Under the pieces are notes generated by a model, which ran no database searches, was not told the origin of the DNA, and was given only the letters and a program-made list of their open reading frames with translations. Shown in pieces: positions 41,889 through 50,669 of a stretch of DNA of 64,000 nucleotides. Source of the stretch: Streptomyces nojiriensis. Lineage in GTDB: Bacteria; Actinomycetota; Actinomycetes; Streptomycetales; Streptomycetaceae. Where the stretch lies: positions 7,377,501 through 7,441,500 of the forward strand of contig NZ_CP071139.1 of assembly GCF_017639205.1 (NCBI RefSeq). The letters are read 5' to 3'. The position numbers and the translations under genes were made by a program. Positions within the stretch are counted from its first letter, which is position 1. The number at the start of each line of letters is the position of its first letter.

Positions 41889-44228
41889 ATGACAGCGACG
41901 ACCGACGGCAGCGCCGAGAGCGCCGGCGCCGGCAGCGAATCCACCCCGGGGGCCCAGGGCCTCCCGGCAGGCCCCGGCGTGGGGCGCGCCCGTGGTCCGG
42001 CCGCGGAACCGGGTCCGCCCGCCCCGTCCCGTGCGGGCCGGGCAGGCACGCGGGCCGAGTACGGCCCGCCGGGCACGGCCGGCGCGCAGGGCGTCCGTTC
42101 CGCCCCGCCGACGGCCGAACCGGGGCCGTTGGCCCCGCCCGCCGGCCGGCAGGGTGTGGCCACGATGCCGCCCGCGGCGAAGCCGGGCGGCCCGCCCGCG
42201 CCGAACACCGGCCGGGGCGGCGGCCGTGCCCTCACCGCGGACCCGTCCCCCGGCCCGGGGCACGACCGGCCGGGCCGGACCACCGCGGACCTGCCCCGGC
42301 CGCCGGAAGGCACCCGGCCGGGGGTGTACGAGGCCGCCGCGCGCGCCACCCGCAACCTCCTGGACCGCCAGGACCCCGAAGGCTGGTGGAAGGGCGACCT
42401 GGAGACCAACGTCACCATGGACGCCGAGGACCTGCTCCTGCGGCAGTTCCTCGGGATCCGGGACGAGGCCACCACCCGGGCCGCCGCCCTCTTCATCCGC
42501 GGCGAACAGCGCGAGGACGGCACCTGGGCCACCTTCCACGGCGGACCGCCCGAACTGTCCGCCACCATCGAGGCCTACGTCGCACTGCGCCTCGCCGGGG
42601 ACGCTCCGGACTCCCCGCACATGAGCCGGGCCTCGGCTTGGATCCGGGCCCACGGCGGGATCGCCGCCGCCCGCGTCTTCACCCGGATCTGGCTGGCCCT
42701 CTTCGGCTGGTGGAGCTGGGACCACCTGCCCGAACTCCCGCCCGAGCTGGTCTTCCTGCCGCCCTGGGTGCCCCTGAACATCTACGACTTCGGCTGCTGG
42801 GCCCGCCAGACCATCGTCCCGCTCACCGTGGTCTCCGCACTGCGCCCGGTCCGCCCGGCCCCCTTCGCCCTCGACGAACTGCACACCGACGCCCGTACAC
42901 CCCGCCCCGCCAGGAGACTCGCCCCGCTGACCAGCTGGGACGGCGCCTTCCAGCGGATGGACAAGGCCCTGCACGCCTACCGGCGGTTCGCCCCGCGCCG
43001 ACTGCGCAAGGCCGCGATGGCCAGCGCCGGCCGCTGGATCGTCGAACGCCAGGAGAACGACGGCTGCTGGGGCGGGATCCAGCCGCCCGCCGTGTACTCG
43101 GTCATCGCCCTGCACCTGCTCGGCTACGACCTCGGGCATCCGGTGATGCGCGCCGGACTGGAGTCCCTGGAGCGGTTCGCCGTGTGGCGCGCGGACGGCG
43201 CCCGGATGATCGAGGCCTGCCAGTCCCCGGTGTGGGACACCTGCCTCGCCGCGATCGCCCTGGCCGACGCGGGCCTGCGCCCCGACCACCCGGCGCTGGT
43301 CAAGGCGGCCGACTGGATGCTCGGCGAGGAGATCGTCCGCACGGGCGACTGGGCCGTGCGCCGACCCGGGCTCGCCCCCGGCGGCTGGGCGTTCGAGTTC
43401 CACAACGACACCTACCCCGACATCGACGACACGGCCGAGGTGGTCCTCGCCCTGCGCCGGATCAGGCACCCGGACCCGGCCCGGGTCGAGGCGGCCATCG
43501 CCCGCGGGGTGTCGTGGAACCTCGGCATGCAGTCGAGGAACGGGGCGTGGGGCGCCTTCGACGCCGACAACACCAGCCCCCTGCCGAACAAGCTGCCCTT
43601 CTGCGACTTCGGCGAGGTCATCGACCCGCCCTCGGCCGACGTCACCGCCCACGTGGTGGAGATGCTCGCCTTCGAGGGCCGCGCGGGAGACGCCCGGACC
43701 CGCCGCGGCATCGCCTGGCTGCTGGCGGAACAGGAGGCGAGTGGCAGCTGGTTCGGCCGCTGGGGCACCAACTACGTCTACGGCACCGGCGCGGTGGTCC
43801 CGGCCCTCACCGCGGCCGGGATCTCCCCGGGTCATCCCGCGATCCGGCGGGCCGTGCGCTGGCTGGAATCCGTACAGAACGACGACGGCGGTTGGGGCGA
43901 GGACCAGCGCTCCTACAAGGACCCGTCCTGGGCCGGGAAGGGCGCCTCCACCGCCTCGCAGACCGCCTGGGCGCTGATGGCCCTGCTGTCGGCCGGTGAG
44001 CGCGCGGGCAGGGCCGTGGAGCGGGGCATCGCCCACCTGGTGCAGACCCAGAAGGAGGACGGCACCTGGGACGAGCCGTACTTCACCGGCACCGGCTTCC
44101 CCTGGGACTTCTCCATCAACTACCACCTGTACCGGCAGGTCTTCCCGCTCACCGCGCTCGGCCGCTACCTGTACGGGGAACCGTTCGCCCCGGCCGGAGC
44201 GCACCCGGCAGCCGCCGGGGAGGCGTGA
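41889..44228 (+). CDS. shc: Squalene-hopene cyclase with long N-terminal extension
   Basis: 779 residues. Cyclises squalene to hopene and diplopterol at the membrane. The DxDD protonation motif is DIDDTA at residues 511-516. Several QW repeats are present (QDPEGWW, QENDGCWG, QNDDGGWG, QKEDGTWDE). Residues ~1-140 are a disordered Pro/Gly/Ala-rich leader, after which the conserved ARATRNLLDRQDPEGWWKGD begins. Compared with Alicyclobacillus Shc (DIDD at 374-377), the leader adds about 135 residues. ATG 41889 follows AGGGGAAGCC. A 120-base gap before it could hold an internal promoter. The stop overlaps the next ATG. Confidence 0.95.
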   Translation: MTATTDGSAESAGAGSESTPGAQGLPAGPGVGRARGPAAEPGPPAPSRAGRAGTRAEYGPPGTAGAQGVRSAPPTAEPGPLAPPAGRQGVATMPPAAKPGGPPAPNTGRGGGRALTADPSPGPGHDRPGRTTADLPRPPEGTRPGVYEAAARATRNLLDRQDPEGWWKGDLETNVTMDAEDLLLRQFLGIRDEATTRAAALFIRGEQREDGTWATFHGGPPELSATIEAYVALRLAGDAPDSPHMSRASAWIRAHGGIAAARVFTRIWLALFGWWSWDHLPELPPELVFLPPWVPLNIYDFGCWARQTIVPLTVVSALRPVRPAPFALDELHTDARTPRPARRLAPLTSWDGAFQRMDKALHAYRRFAPRRLRKAAMASAGRWIVERQENDGCWGGIQPPAVYSVIALHLLGYDLGHPVMRAGLESLERFAVWRADGARMIEACQSPVWDTCLAAIALADAGLRPDHPALVKAADWMLGEEIVRTGDWAVRRPGLAPGGWAFEFHNDTYPDIDDTAEVVLALRRIRHPDPARVEAAIARGVSWNLGMQSRNGAWGAFDADNTSPLPNKLPFCDFGEVIDPPSADVTAHVVEMLAFEGRAGDARTRRGIAWLLAEQEASGSWFGRWGTNYVYGTGAVVPALTAAGISPGHPAIRRAVRWLESVQNDDGGWGEDQRSYKDPSWAGKGASTASQTAWALMALLSAGERAGRAVERGIAHLVQTQKEDGTWDEPYFTGTGFPWDFSINYHLYRQVFPLTALGRYLYGEPFAPAGAHPAAAGEA

Positions 44229-44893
44229 TGCCCGCCGACGGCGGGGACCGGGCCCGCGGCCCCGACCCGCTGCTGGTGGCCTGCGCGCTGCGCATCGAGC
44301 AGGCGGCGCTGCGCAGCTCCTGCCGCGGCCCGGGGCACGGACCGGCCGGCGGGCACGTCCTGCTGCGCACCGGGATGGGCCCGCGCGCGGCCGAGCGATC
44401 CGTCGGCCGGGCACTGGGCCGGCCGGGCATGGACCTCGCCGCCGTCCTCGCGACCGGGTTCTGCGCCGGGCTGGTCCCCGGCATGCACCCCGGGGACCTG
44501 GTCGTCGCCGAGGAGACCCGCGACCCGCTGGGGACCGTCACCTGCACCGGCAGCGCCCTGCTCGCCGAGGCCCTGGCCCGGGCCGTGCCGGGCCGGACCG
44601 TCCACCGCGGCGCCCTGACCGGATCCGACCACGTCGTCCGCGGCCAGGAGCGCGCGCAGCTGCGCGCCACCGGCGCCATCGCGGTCGACATGGAGTCCGC
44701 GGCCACCCTGTGGACCGCCACCCGCGGCGGCGGCCGTCCGGTTGCGGCCGTCCGGGTGATCGTGGACGCTCCGGAGCACGAGCTCGTCCGTATCGGCACG
44801 GTGCGCGGGGGAATATCGGCCTTCCGTGTCCTGCGTGCCGTACTGCCCGCGTTTCATGAATGGCACCGTTCGTTGCTGCTCCCCAGGAGGTGA
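44228..44893 (+). CDS. hpnG: Phosphorylase family protein, HpnG-like (adenosylhopane to ribosylhopane step)
   Basis: 221 residues, nucleoside-phosphorylase-like fold: LVACALRIEQAALRSSC at the N-terminus, ATGFCAGLVPGMHPGDLVVAE, and VDMESAATLW, the purine/ribose site motif. In hopanoid clusters HpnG removes adenine from adenosylhopane. ATG 44228 overlaps the shc stop (TGATG); GTG 44225 is an alternative. Followed immediately by hpnH, which makes its substrate. Confidence 0.88.
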   Translation: MPADGGDRARGPDPLLVACALRIEQAALRSSCRGPGHGPAGGHVLLRTGMGPRAAERSVGRALGRPGMDLAAVLATGFCAGLVPGMHPGDLVVAEETRDPLGTVTCTGSALLAEALARAVPGRTVHRGALTGSDHVVRGQERAQLRATGAIAVDMESAATLWTATRGGGRPVAAVRVIVDAPEHELVRIGTVRGGISAFRVLRAVLPAFHEWHRSLLLPRR

Positions 44894-44898
44894 GCCAG

Positions 44899-45930
44899 AT
44901 GGCCATGCCGCTGCGCCAGTCCATCAGGGTCGGGACGTATCTTCTCGAACAGAAGCTCCGCAAGCGCGAGAAGTTCCCGCTGATCGTCGAACTGGAACCG
45001 CTCTACGCCTGCAACCTGGCCTGTGAGGGGTGCGGGAAGATCCAGCACCCGGCCGGGGTGCTCAAGCAGCGCATGCCGGTCGCCCAGGCGGTCGGCGCCG
45101 TACTGGAGTCCGGTGCGCCCATGGTGTCCATCGCGGGCGGCGAGCCCTTGATGCACCCGCAGATCCACGAGATCGTCCGGCAGTTGGTGGCGAGGCGGAA
45201 GTACGTATTCCTCTGCACCAACGCGATGCTGCTGCGCAAGAAGATCGAGAAGTTCACCCCGTCCCCGTATTTCGCCTTCGCCGTGCACATCGACGGTCTG
45301 CGCGAGCGCCACGACGAGTCGGTGGCCAAGGAAGGCGTCTTCGACGAGGCGGTCGCCGCCATCAAGGAGGCGAAGAAGCGCGGGTTCCGGGTGACCACCA
45401 ACTCCACCTTCTTCAACACCGACACCCCGCAGACGATCATCGAGGTACTCAACTACCTCAATGACGACCTCCAGGTCGACGAAATGATGATCTCGCCCGC
45501 CTACGCCTACGAAAAGGCCCCCGACCAGGAGCACTTCCTGGGCGTCGAACAGACCCGGGAACTCTTCAGGAAGGCCTTCGCGGGCGGCAACCGGCGGCGC
45601 TGGCGGCTCAACCACTCCCCGCTCTTCCTGGACTTCCTGGAAGGAAAGGTCGATTTCCCCTGCACGGCCTGGGCCATTCCGAATTACTCCCTCTTCGGCT
45701 GGCAGCGCCCCTGCTATCTGATGAGCGACGGCTACGTACCGACGTACCGCGAGCTCATCAATGACACCGACTGGGACAAGTACGGCCGCGGGAAGGACCC
45801 GCGCTGCGCGAACTGCATGGCGCACTGCGGCTACGAGCCCACCGCCGTCCTCGCCACCATGGGCTCCCTCAAGGAGACCCTGCGCGCGGCCCGGGAGACG
45901 ATCGGCGGCAACCGGGACGCGTCGGCATGA
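44899..45930 (+). CDS. hpnH: Adenosylhopane synthase HpnH (radical SAM)
   Basis: 343 residues. Radical SAM cluster motif C-x3-C-x2-C in CNLACEGC, SAM-binding GGEPLMHPQ and a C-terminal SPASM-like cysteine-rich region (CANCMAHCGYE). It adds the 5'-deoxyadenosyl group to hopene/diploptene to form adenosylhopane. ATG 44899 sits eight bases after AGGAGG; GTG 44890 overlapping the previous stop is also in frame. The end overlaps the aminotransferase ATG (ATGA). Confidence 0.95.
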   Translation: MAMPLRQSIRVGTYLLEQKLRKREKFPLIVELEPLYACNLACEGCGKIQHPAGVLKQRMPVAQAVGAVLESGAPMVSIAGGEPLMHPQIHEIVRQLVARRKYVFLCTNAMLLRKKIEKFTPSPYFAFAVHIDGLRERHDESVAKEGVFDEAVAAIKEAKKRGFRVTTNSTFFNTDTPQTIIEVLNYLNDDLQVDEMMISPAYAYEKAPDQEHFLGVEQTRELFRKAFAGGNRRRWRLNHSPLFLDFLEGKVDFPCTAWAIPNYSLFGWQRPCYLMSDGYVPTYRELINDTDWDKYGRGKDPRCANCMAHCGYEPTAVLATMGSLKETLRAARETIGGNRDASA

Positions 45931-47342
45931 CCCCGGCGGAGGAGGGGGCGGGCGGCCGGGGCCGGGGCTTCGACCTCGGCGCCCTGCTGGCCGAGCGCGG
46001 CGCCGAGCGGTACGAGCTGCACGCCCGGCACCTCAACCACCAGCTGCCCCGGATGCTGCACACCATCGGATTCGACAAGGTCTACGAGCGGGCCGAGGGC
46101 GCCCACTTCTGGGACGCGGAGGGCAACGACTACCTGGACATGCTGGCCGGGTTCGGGGTGATGGGCCTGGGCCGGCACCACCCGGTCGTCCGCCGCGCCC
46201 TGCACGACGTCCTGGACGCCCAGCTCGCCGACCTGACCCGGTTCGACTGCCAGCCGCTGCCCGGGCTGCTGGCCGAGAAGCTGCTCTCGTACAGCCCGCA
46301 CCTGGACCGGGTCTTCTTCGGCAACAGCGGCACCGAGGCGGTGGAGACGGCCCTGAAGTTCGCCCGGTACGCCACCGGGCGCGCCAGGATCCTCTACTGC
46401 GACCACGCCTTCCACGGGCTGACCGCGGGCTCCCTCTCGGTGAACGGGGAGGGCGGCTTCCGCGACGGCTTCGCACCGCTGCTCCCCGACACGAGGATCG
46501 CGCTCGGGGACCTCGCGGCCCTGGAGCGCGAGCTGAAGCGCGGGGACGTGGCCGCCTTCGTCGTCGAGCCGATCCAGGGCAAGGGGGTCCTGGCCGCCCC
46601 GCCCGGGTTCCTGCTCGCCGCGCAGGAGATGCTGCACCGGCGGGGGGCGCTGCTGATCGCGGACGAGGTGCAGACCGGCCTCGGACGTACCGGGGACTTC
46701 TACGCGTACCAGCACGAGCCGGGCGTGGAACCGGACCTGGTGTGCGTGGCCAAGGCGCTGTCGGGCGGCTACGTGCCGGTCGGCGCCACCCTGGGCAAGG
46801 ACTGGATCTTCAAGAAGGTCTACTCGTCCATGGACCGGGTGCTCGTGCACTCCGCGAGCTTCGGGTCCAACGCCCAGGCCATGGCGGCGGGCCTCGCGGT
46901 GCTGTCCGTCATGGAGGACGAGGAGGTCGTGGCGAACGCCCGGGCCATGGGCGACCTGCTGCGCGGGCGGCTCGCCGCGCTGGTGGACGAGTACGAGCTG
47001 CTGCACGAGGTGCGGGGGCGCGGGCTGATGATCGGCATCGAGTTCGGCCGGCCGTCCTCGCTGGGCCTGCGCAGCCGGTGGACCATGCTGCAGGCGGCCC
47101 GCAAGGGGCTCTTCGCGCAGATGGTCGTGGTGCCGCTGCTGCAGAAGCACCGGATCCTCACCCAGGTCTCCGGGGACCACCTGGAGGTGATCAAGCTGAT
47201 CCCGCCGCTGATCGTGGACGAGCAGGACGTGGACCGGTTCGTCGGGGCCTTCCGCGAGGTCATGGACGAGGCGCACGGCGGCTCCGGGCTGATCTGGGAC
47301 TTCGGCAGGACGCTGGTGAAGCAGGCCGTCGCCACGCGCTGA
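45927..47342 (+). CDS. Class III PLP aminotransferase, HpnO-like (aminobacteriohopanetriol formation)
   Basis: 471 residues. PLP lysine K276 in CVAKALSGG, the aspartate in IADEVQTGLGRTGDFYA and the phosphate-binding GNSGTEAVETALKFAR. Relatives are ornithine/acetylornithine-type aminotransferases. At this position in hopanoid clusters the enzyme converts a ribosylhopane aldehyde to aminobacteriohopanetriol. Coupled by ATGA to hpnH. In the S. coelicolor cluster, as I recall, ispG and dxs copies lie between these two genes; they are missing here. Ends 39 bases before a convergent phosphatase gene. Confidence 0.9.
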   Translation: MTPAEEGAGGRGRGFDLGALLAERGAERYELHARHLNHQLPRMLHTIGFDKVYERAEGAHFWDAEGNDYLDMLAGFGVMGLGRHHPVVRRALHDVLDAQLADLTRFDCQPLPGLLAEKLLSYSPHLDRVFFGNSGTEAVETALKFARYATGRARILYCDHAFHGLTAGSLSVNGEGGFRDGFAPLLPDTRIALGDLAALERELKRGDVAAFVVEPIQGKGVLAAPPGFLLAAQEMLHRRGALLIADEVQTGLGRTGDFYAYQHEPGVEPDLVCVAKALSGGYVPVGATLGKDWIFKKVYSSMDRVLVHSASFGSNAQAMAAGLAVLSVMEDEEVVANARAMGDLLRGRLAALVDEYELLHEVRGRGLMIGIEFGRPSSLGLRSRWTMLQAARKGLFAQMVVVPLLQKHRILTQVSGDHLEVIKLIPPLIVDEQDVDRFVGAFREVMDEAHGGSGLIWDFGRTLVKQAVATR

Positions 47343-47381
47343 CGGCCCGCCCACCCCGTGGGGGAACCGGCCCCCGCCGCG

Positions 47382-48173
47382 TCAGACCAGCAGTCGGTCC
47401 CGCAGCCGGTCGAGGGTCTCGGGCGTCAGCCCGAGGCCCTCCGCCAGGTAGCGGTCGACCCCGCCCCAGAGCTCGTCGATGGTGTCGAAGGCGGCCACCA
47501 GGTACTCGGCGCGGGCGTCGAAGAGCGGCGCGAGCAGCTCCATCACCTCGGGGGAGCGGGCACCCTCCGACTCGTCGGTGCGGCGCACGCGGTAGCGGCG
47601 GTGCGGGGCGTTCGACTCCAGGTAGTCCGCCACGATCGCCTCCCGCTCGACGCCCAGCGCGAGCAGGGTGACGGCGATCGACAGGCCGGCCCGGTCCTTG
47701 CCGGCCGCGCAGTGCATGAGCGCGGGGACGCTGTCCTCGGCGAGGGCGTGCACGACCCGGCTGTGCTCGGCGGTGCGCTGCCCGATGATCCCGCGGTACG
47801 AGTTCGACATCCGGGCCGCGGCCTTGCCGTCGCCCAGGAGCTCGCGCAGCTGCACGAGGTCGCCGTCGCGGACCAGCCGCCAGAACTCCCGCCCGTCGGC
47901 CGGGTCCGAGAGCGGGATGTTGACGTTCCGGACGCCGGGCAGCTCGACGTCCGGCCCCTCCAGCGCGTGGTCGGCGCCGTTGCGGAAGTCGAAGATGGTG
48001 TGGAGGCCGAGCGAGGCGAGGAATTCTGCGTCGCTTTCGGTGGCATGTGCGAGATGTCCGCTTCGGAACAGTCGTCCCGCCCTGACCGTTCGTCCGTCAG
48101 AAGTCGGCAATCCGCCCACATCGCGGAAATTGCGCACTCCGGACAGCTCCGGCTCCTGTATCTGCTGGGTCAA
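47382..48173 (-). CDS. Tyrosine/serine protein phosphatase (DSP-like, PtpB type)
   Basis: 263 residues. P-loop HCAAGKDRAG fits C-x5-R, with the start GVRNFRDVGGLPTSDGRTVR and GRLFRSGHL typical of the mycobacterial PtpB/Y_phosphatase3 family. It removes phosphate from tyrosine or serine side chains, or possibly from phosphoinositides. TTG 48173 follows GGAGGAG. Secretion is not indicated. Convergent with the hopanoid aminotransferase; upstream lies a promoter region shared with the riboswitch gene. Confidence 0.88.
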   Translation of the reverse strand: MTQQIQEPELSGVRNFRDVGGLPTSDGRTVRAGRLFRSGHLAHATESDAEFLASLGLHTIFDFRNGADHALEGPDVELPGVRNVNIPLSDPADGREFWRLVRDGDLVQLRELLGDGKAAARMSNSYRGIIGQRTAEHSRVVHALAEDSVPALMHCAAGKDRAGLSIAVTLLALGVEREAIVADYLESNAPHRRYRVRRTDESEGARSPEVMELLAPLFDARAEYLVAAFDTIDELWGGVDRYLAEGLGLTPETLDRLRDRLLV

Positions 48174-48448
48174 AGCAACTCCTCCGCCACGTCGTGGGCC
48201 CTCTGTCCGAATTGCACTGCTTGGCGCCAACTTGCCATATCCGGAGGCGAGATCGGGCACGCCCCCGTGAGCCAGATCATACGGTGACCGTGAGTGCCTG
48301 ATCACTAAAGGCGAATGGCCCCGCCGGGGCGGTTGTTGCCGGTGCGGAATGGACGGAGGGTGACGGTAATTCCGGCGGTCCCTCATGCCTGTTATTCCGT
48401 CAGGGAATTCACGGCTTGTTCCGTGCGGCCGCAAGGGATTACCTTCGC
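48174..48448. other. Divergent promoter region, no gene
   Basis: 275 bases between the phosphatase start and the riboswitch. No protein-coding frame is convincing. The promoter for the riboswitch transcript must lie here; I could not assign -35/-10 elements with confidence. Confidence 0.5.
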
Positions 48449-48650
48449 GATCGATCCGGGTGGACCGCCAAATCCTGCCGCCTCCCGGAAACCGCATCCG
48501 ACCTATTTCGCGCGGCAGGAGCGGGGGAACCAGGTAAGCCGCCGACCCGGAGATCAATTCACCGGGACGGCTCGGGGTGAAGTCGTGCGTGTCCCGTACA
48601 TGTACGGCCGGACATCTCCAGTCCGAACCCGACAGCTCACCTCGCAGGCG
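48449..48650 (+). ncRNA. Cyclic di-AMP riboswitch (ydaO/yuaA leader)
   Basis: Conserved blocks occur in order: ACCGCCAAATCCTGCCGCC (from 48464), GCGGCAGGAGCGGGGGAACC (from 48512), CGGGGTGAAG (from 48573) and the closing GACAGCTCACCTCGC near 48631-48645. The two CTGCCGC / GCGGCAG halves pair. These match the ydaO consensus I know from streptomycete cell-wall hydrolase leaders. It lies directly before a LysM/M23 peptidase gene, so c-di-AMP should lower expression of the peptidase by premature termination. Boundaries are approximate. Confidence 0.88.
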
Positions 48651-48667
48651 CCGGAGAGGAATTCGTC

Positions 48668-49621
48668 ATGCCTGCAAAGGGTAAGCACCGCCGCCCCAAG
48701 TCCCTTTCCCTTTCCCGCGGTTTCGCCGTCGCCGGAACCGGTGGCGCGGCCCTCGTGCTGCCGCTGATCGGCGCCGCCGGCGCCCACGCGGCCGGTGCCC
48801 CGGCCGCCGCGACCGCGGTGACCCCGCAGGCTCCCGTCGCTCTGCAGGCGGCTCCCGTCGCCGCCGCGCAGGCCGCGCCGACCGTCTACACCGTCGTGCC
48901 GGGCGACTGCCTCTCCAAGATCGCCGCCGAGCGCCACCTGTCCGGCGGCTGGGAGCGGCTGTACGCCGACAACCGCGAGGCCGTCGGGGTCAACCCGTCG
49001 CTGATCCACCCGGGCCTGAAGCTGAACATCGGCGGTCCCGGCGAGGCGGCTCCGGCCGAGGCCGAGGCCGCCCCGGCCCCCGAGGCCGACGCGGAGCCGG
49101 CCGCGCAGGCCGCGCCGAAGCCGGTCCGCAAGCAGGCCGAGCAGGCCGCCCCGGCGCAGCGGGAGGCCGCCGCCGAGCCCCAGGCCGAGGCCCCCGCCGC
49201 CGCGCCGCAGTCCGCCGGCGGCTTCGTGGCCCCGGTCAGCGGCGGCATCTCCACCCAGTACAAGGTCGCGGGCGCCATGTGGTCCTCCGGCTACCACACC
49301 GGCGTCGACTTCATCGCCGCCATGGGCACCACCGTCAAGGCCGTCGGTGCGGGCACCGTGGTCTCCGCGGGCTGGAGCGGCTCGTACGGCAACGAGATCG
49401 TCATCCGGCACGCGGACGGCAAGTACTCCCAGTACGCCCACCTGTCCCAGCTCTCCGTCTCCTCCGGCCAGAGCGTCACCGCCGGGCAGGCCATCGGCCT
49501 CTCCGGCTCCACCGGCAACTCGACCGGCCCGCACCTCCACTTCGAGATCCGTACGACCCCGTCCTACGGCTCGGACATGGACCCGATCGCCTACCTCCGC
49601 TCCAAGGGCGCGAGCCTCTGA
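48668..49621 (+). CDS. Secreted LysM domain / M23 family peptidoglycan endopeptidase
   Basis: 317 residues. Signal peptide (MPAKGKHRRPKSLSLSRGFA, hydrophobic core, cleavage near AHA-AG), LysM domain at ~70-120 (YTVVPGDCLSKIAAERHLSG), an Ala/Pro/Glu-rich linker, then a C-terminal M23 domain (SSGYHTGVDF, and HLHFEIR with the zinc and catalytic histidines). It cleaves peptide cross-bridges in the cell wall. ATG 48668 has GGAGAGGA in front. Controlled by the c-di-AMP riboswitch upstream and ended by a strong hairpin. Confidence 0.95.
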   Translation: MPAKGKHRRPKSLSLSRGFAVAGTGGAALVLPLIGAAGAHAAGAPAAATAVTPQAPVALQAAPVAAAQAAPTVYTVVPGDCLSKIAAERHLSGGWERLYADNREAVGVNPSLIHPGLKLNIGGPGEAAPAEAEAAPAPEADAEPAAQAAPKPVRKQAEQAAPAQREAAAEPQAEAPAAAPQSAGGFVAPVSGGISTQYKVAGAMWSSGYHTGVDFIAAMGTTVKAVGAGTVVSAGWSGSYGNEIVIRHADGKYSQYAHLSQLSVSSGQSVTAGQAIGLSGSTGNSTGPHLHFEIRTTPSYGSDMDPIAYLRSKGASL

Positions 49622-49650
49622 CGGCACCCGCCGCAGGAGCACCGACACGC

Positions 49651-49685
49651 GTGGGGCCGGGACCCGAGGGGGGTCCCGGCCTCAC
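49651..49685 (+). terminator. Strong terminator after M23 peptidase
   Basis: A 15-bp stem (49651-49665 with 49671-49685, one G-T pair) with loop GAGGG, followed by T-rich sequence from 49688. Confidence 0.88.
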
Positions 49686-49784
49686 GTGTACTTATTCCTT
49701 ATCCCCCGCGTGGTATAGATCACGGTCCGTCAACCCCTCATTACGTTGGCGTAGGTTGGTTACGGGAGTGAAGTATGGGTTCTC

Positions 49785-50570
49785 GTGGCAGCGACGACGA
49801 CGAAACTCAAGACCATCGGCTCGTACGCGGCGATCGGGGACAGCTTCACCGAGGGCGTGGGGGACCCGGGACCCGGGGATTCATTTCTCGGCTGGGCGGA
49901 CCGGCTCGCCGTGCTCCTGGCCGATCAGCGCGAAGAGCATGACTTCCGGTATGCGAATCTGGCGGTGCGGGGGAAGCTCCTCGACCAGATCGTGGCCGAC
50001 CAGCTCCCGAGAGCCAAGGCCCTCGCACCGGACCTGGTGACCTTCTGTGCGGGCGGCAACGACATCATCCGGCCCGGCACCGACCCGGACGACGTGGCGG
50101 AGCGGTTCGAGGCGGCCGTGGCCGACCTCACCGGAGCCGTGGGCCAGGTCATGATCACCACGGGCTTCGACACCCGGGGCGTACCGGTGCTCAAGCACCT
50201 CCGCGGGAAGGTGGCGACGTACAGCGCGCACGTCCGCGCCATCGCCGACCGCTACGACTGCCCGGTGCTCGACCTCTGGTCGCTGAAGTCCGTACAGGAC
50301 CGGCGGGCCTGGGACACGGACCGGCTGCACCTCTCGCCCGAGGGGCACACGCGGGTCGCGCTGCGCGCCGCGCAGGTGCTCGGGCTGGACGTGCCGGCCG
50401 ACCCCGACCAGCCGTGGCCCCCGCAGCGGCCGCGCGGCTCGGTGGACGTGACCCGGGACAACATCCAGTGGGCGCGCGAGCACCTCGTGCCGTGGATCGG
50501 CCGGCGGCTGCGCGGGGAGTCCTCCGGGGACCACGTCGAGGCGAAGCGGCCGGACCTGCTGCCGCTGTAG
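49785..50570 (+). CDS. SGNH/GDSL hydrolase family protein
   Basis: 261 residues, no signal peptide. Block I AAIGDSFTEGVGDPG with the nucleophilic serine, block III FCAGGNDIIRP and block V DTDRLHLSPEGH with the catalytic Asp-His pair. It is a cytoplasmic esterase or lipase of unknown substrate. GTG 49785 follows a GGGAG-containing stretch at longer than usual spacing; an overlapping ATG at 49775 is in another frame. Its upstream 100 bases must contain its own promoter since the M23 gene is terminated. Confidence 0.88.
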   Translation: MAATTTKLKTIGSYAAIGDSFTEGVGDPGPGDSFLGWADRLAVLLADQREEHDFRYANLAVRGKLLDQIVADQLPRAKALAPDLVTFCAGGNDIIRPGTDPDDVAERFEAAVADLTGAVGQVMITTGFDTRGVPVLKHLRGKVATYSAHVRAIADRYDCPVLDLWSLKSVQDRRAWDTDRLHLSPEGHTRVALRAAQVLGLDVPADPDQPWPPQRPRGSVDVTRDNIQWAREHLVPWIGRRLRGESSGDHVEAKRPDLLPL

Positions 50571-50669
50571 CGGGCTGCGGGAGCCGGCAGCGGAATCCTT
50601 CGGGGCCGGTGTGCGTTGGGATGGTCGTAGACCGACGACCATCCTGACCCCATCCTCCCTGGAGGCGCT

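Noticed and set aside
48315..48767. 150-codon plus-strand frame before the M23 gene
   Set aside because: It lies over the c-di-AMP riboswitch, and the composition is not protein-like.
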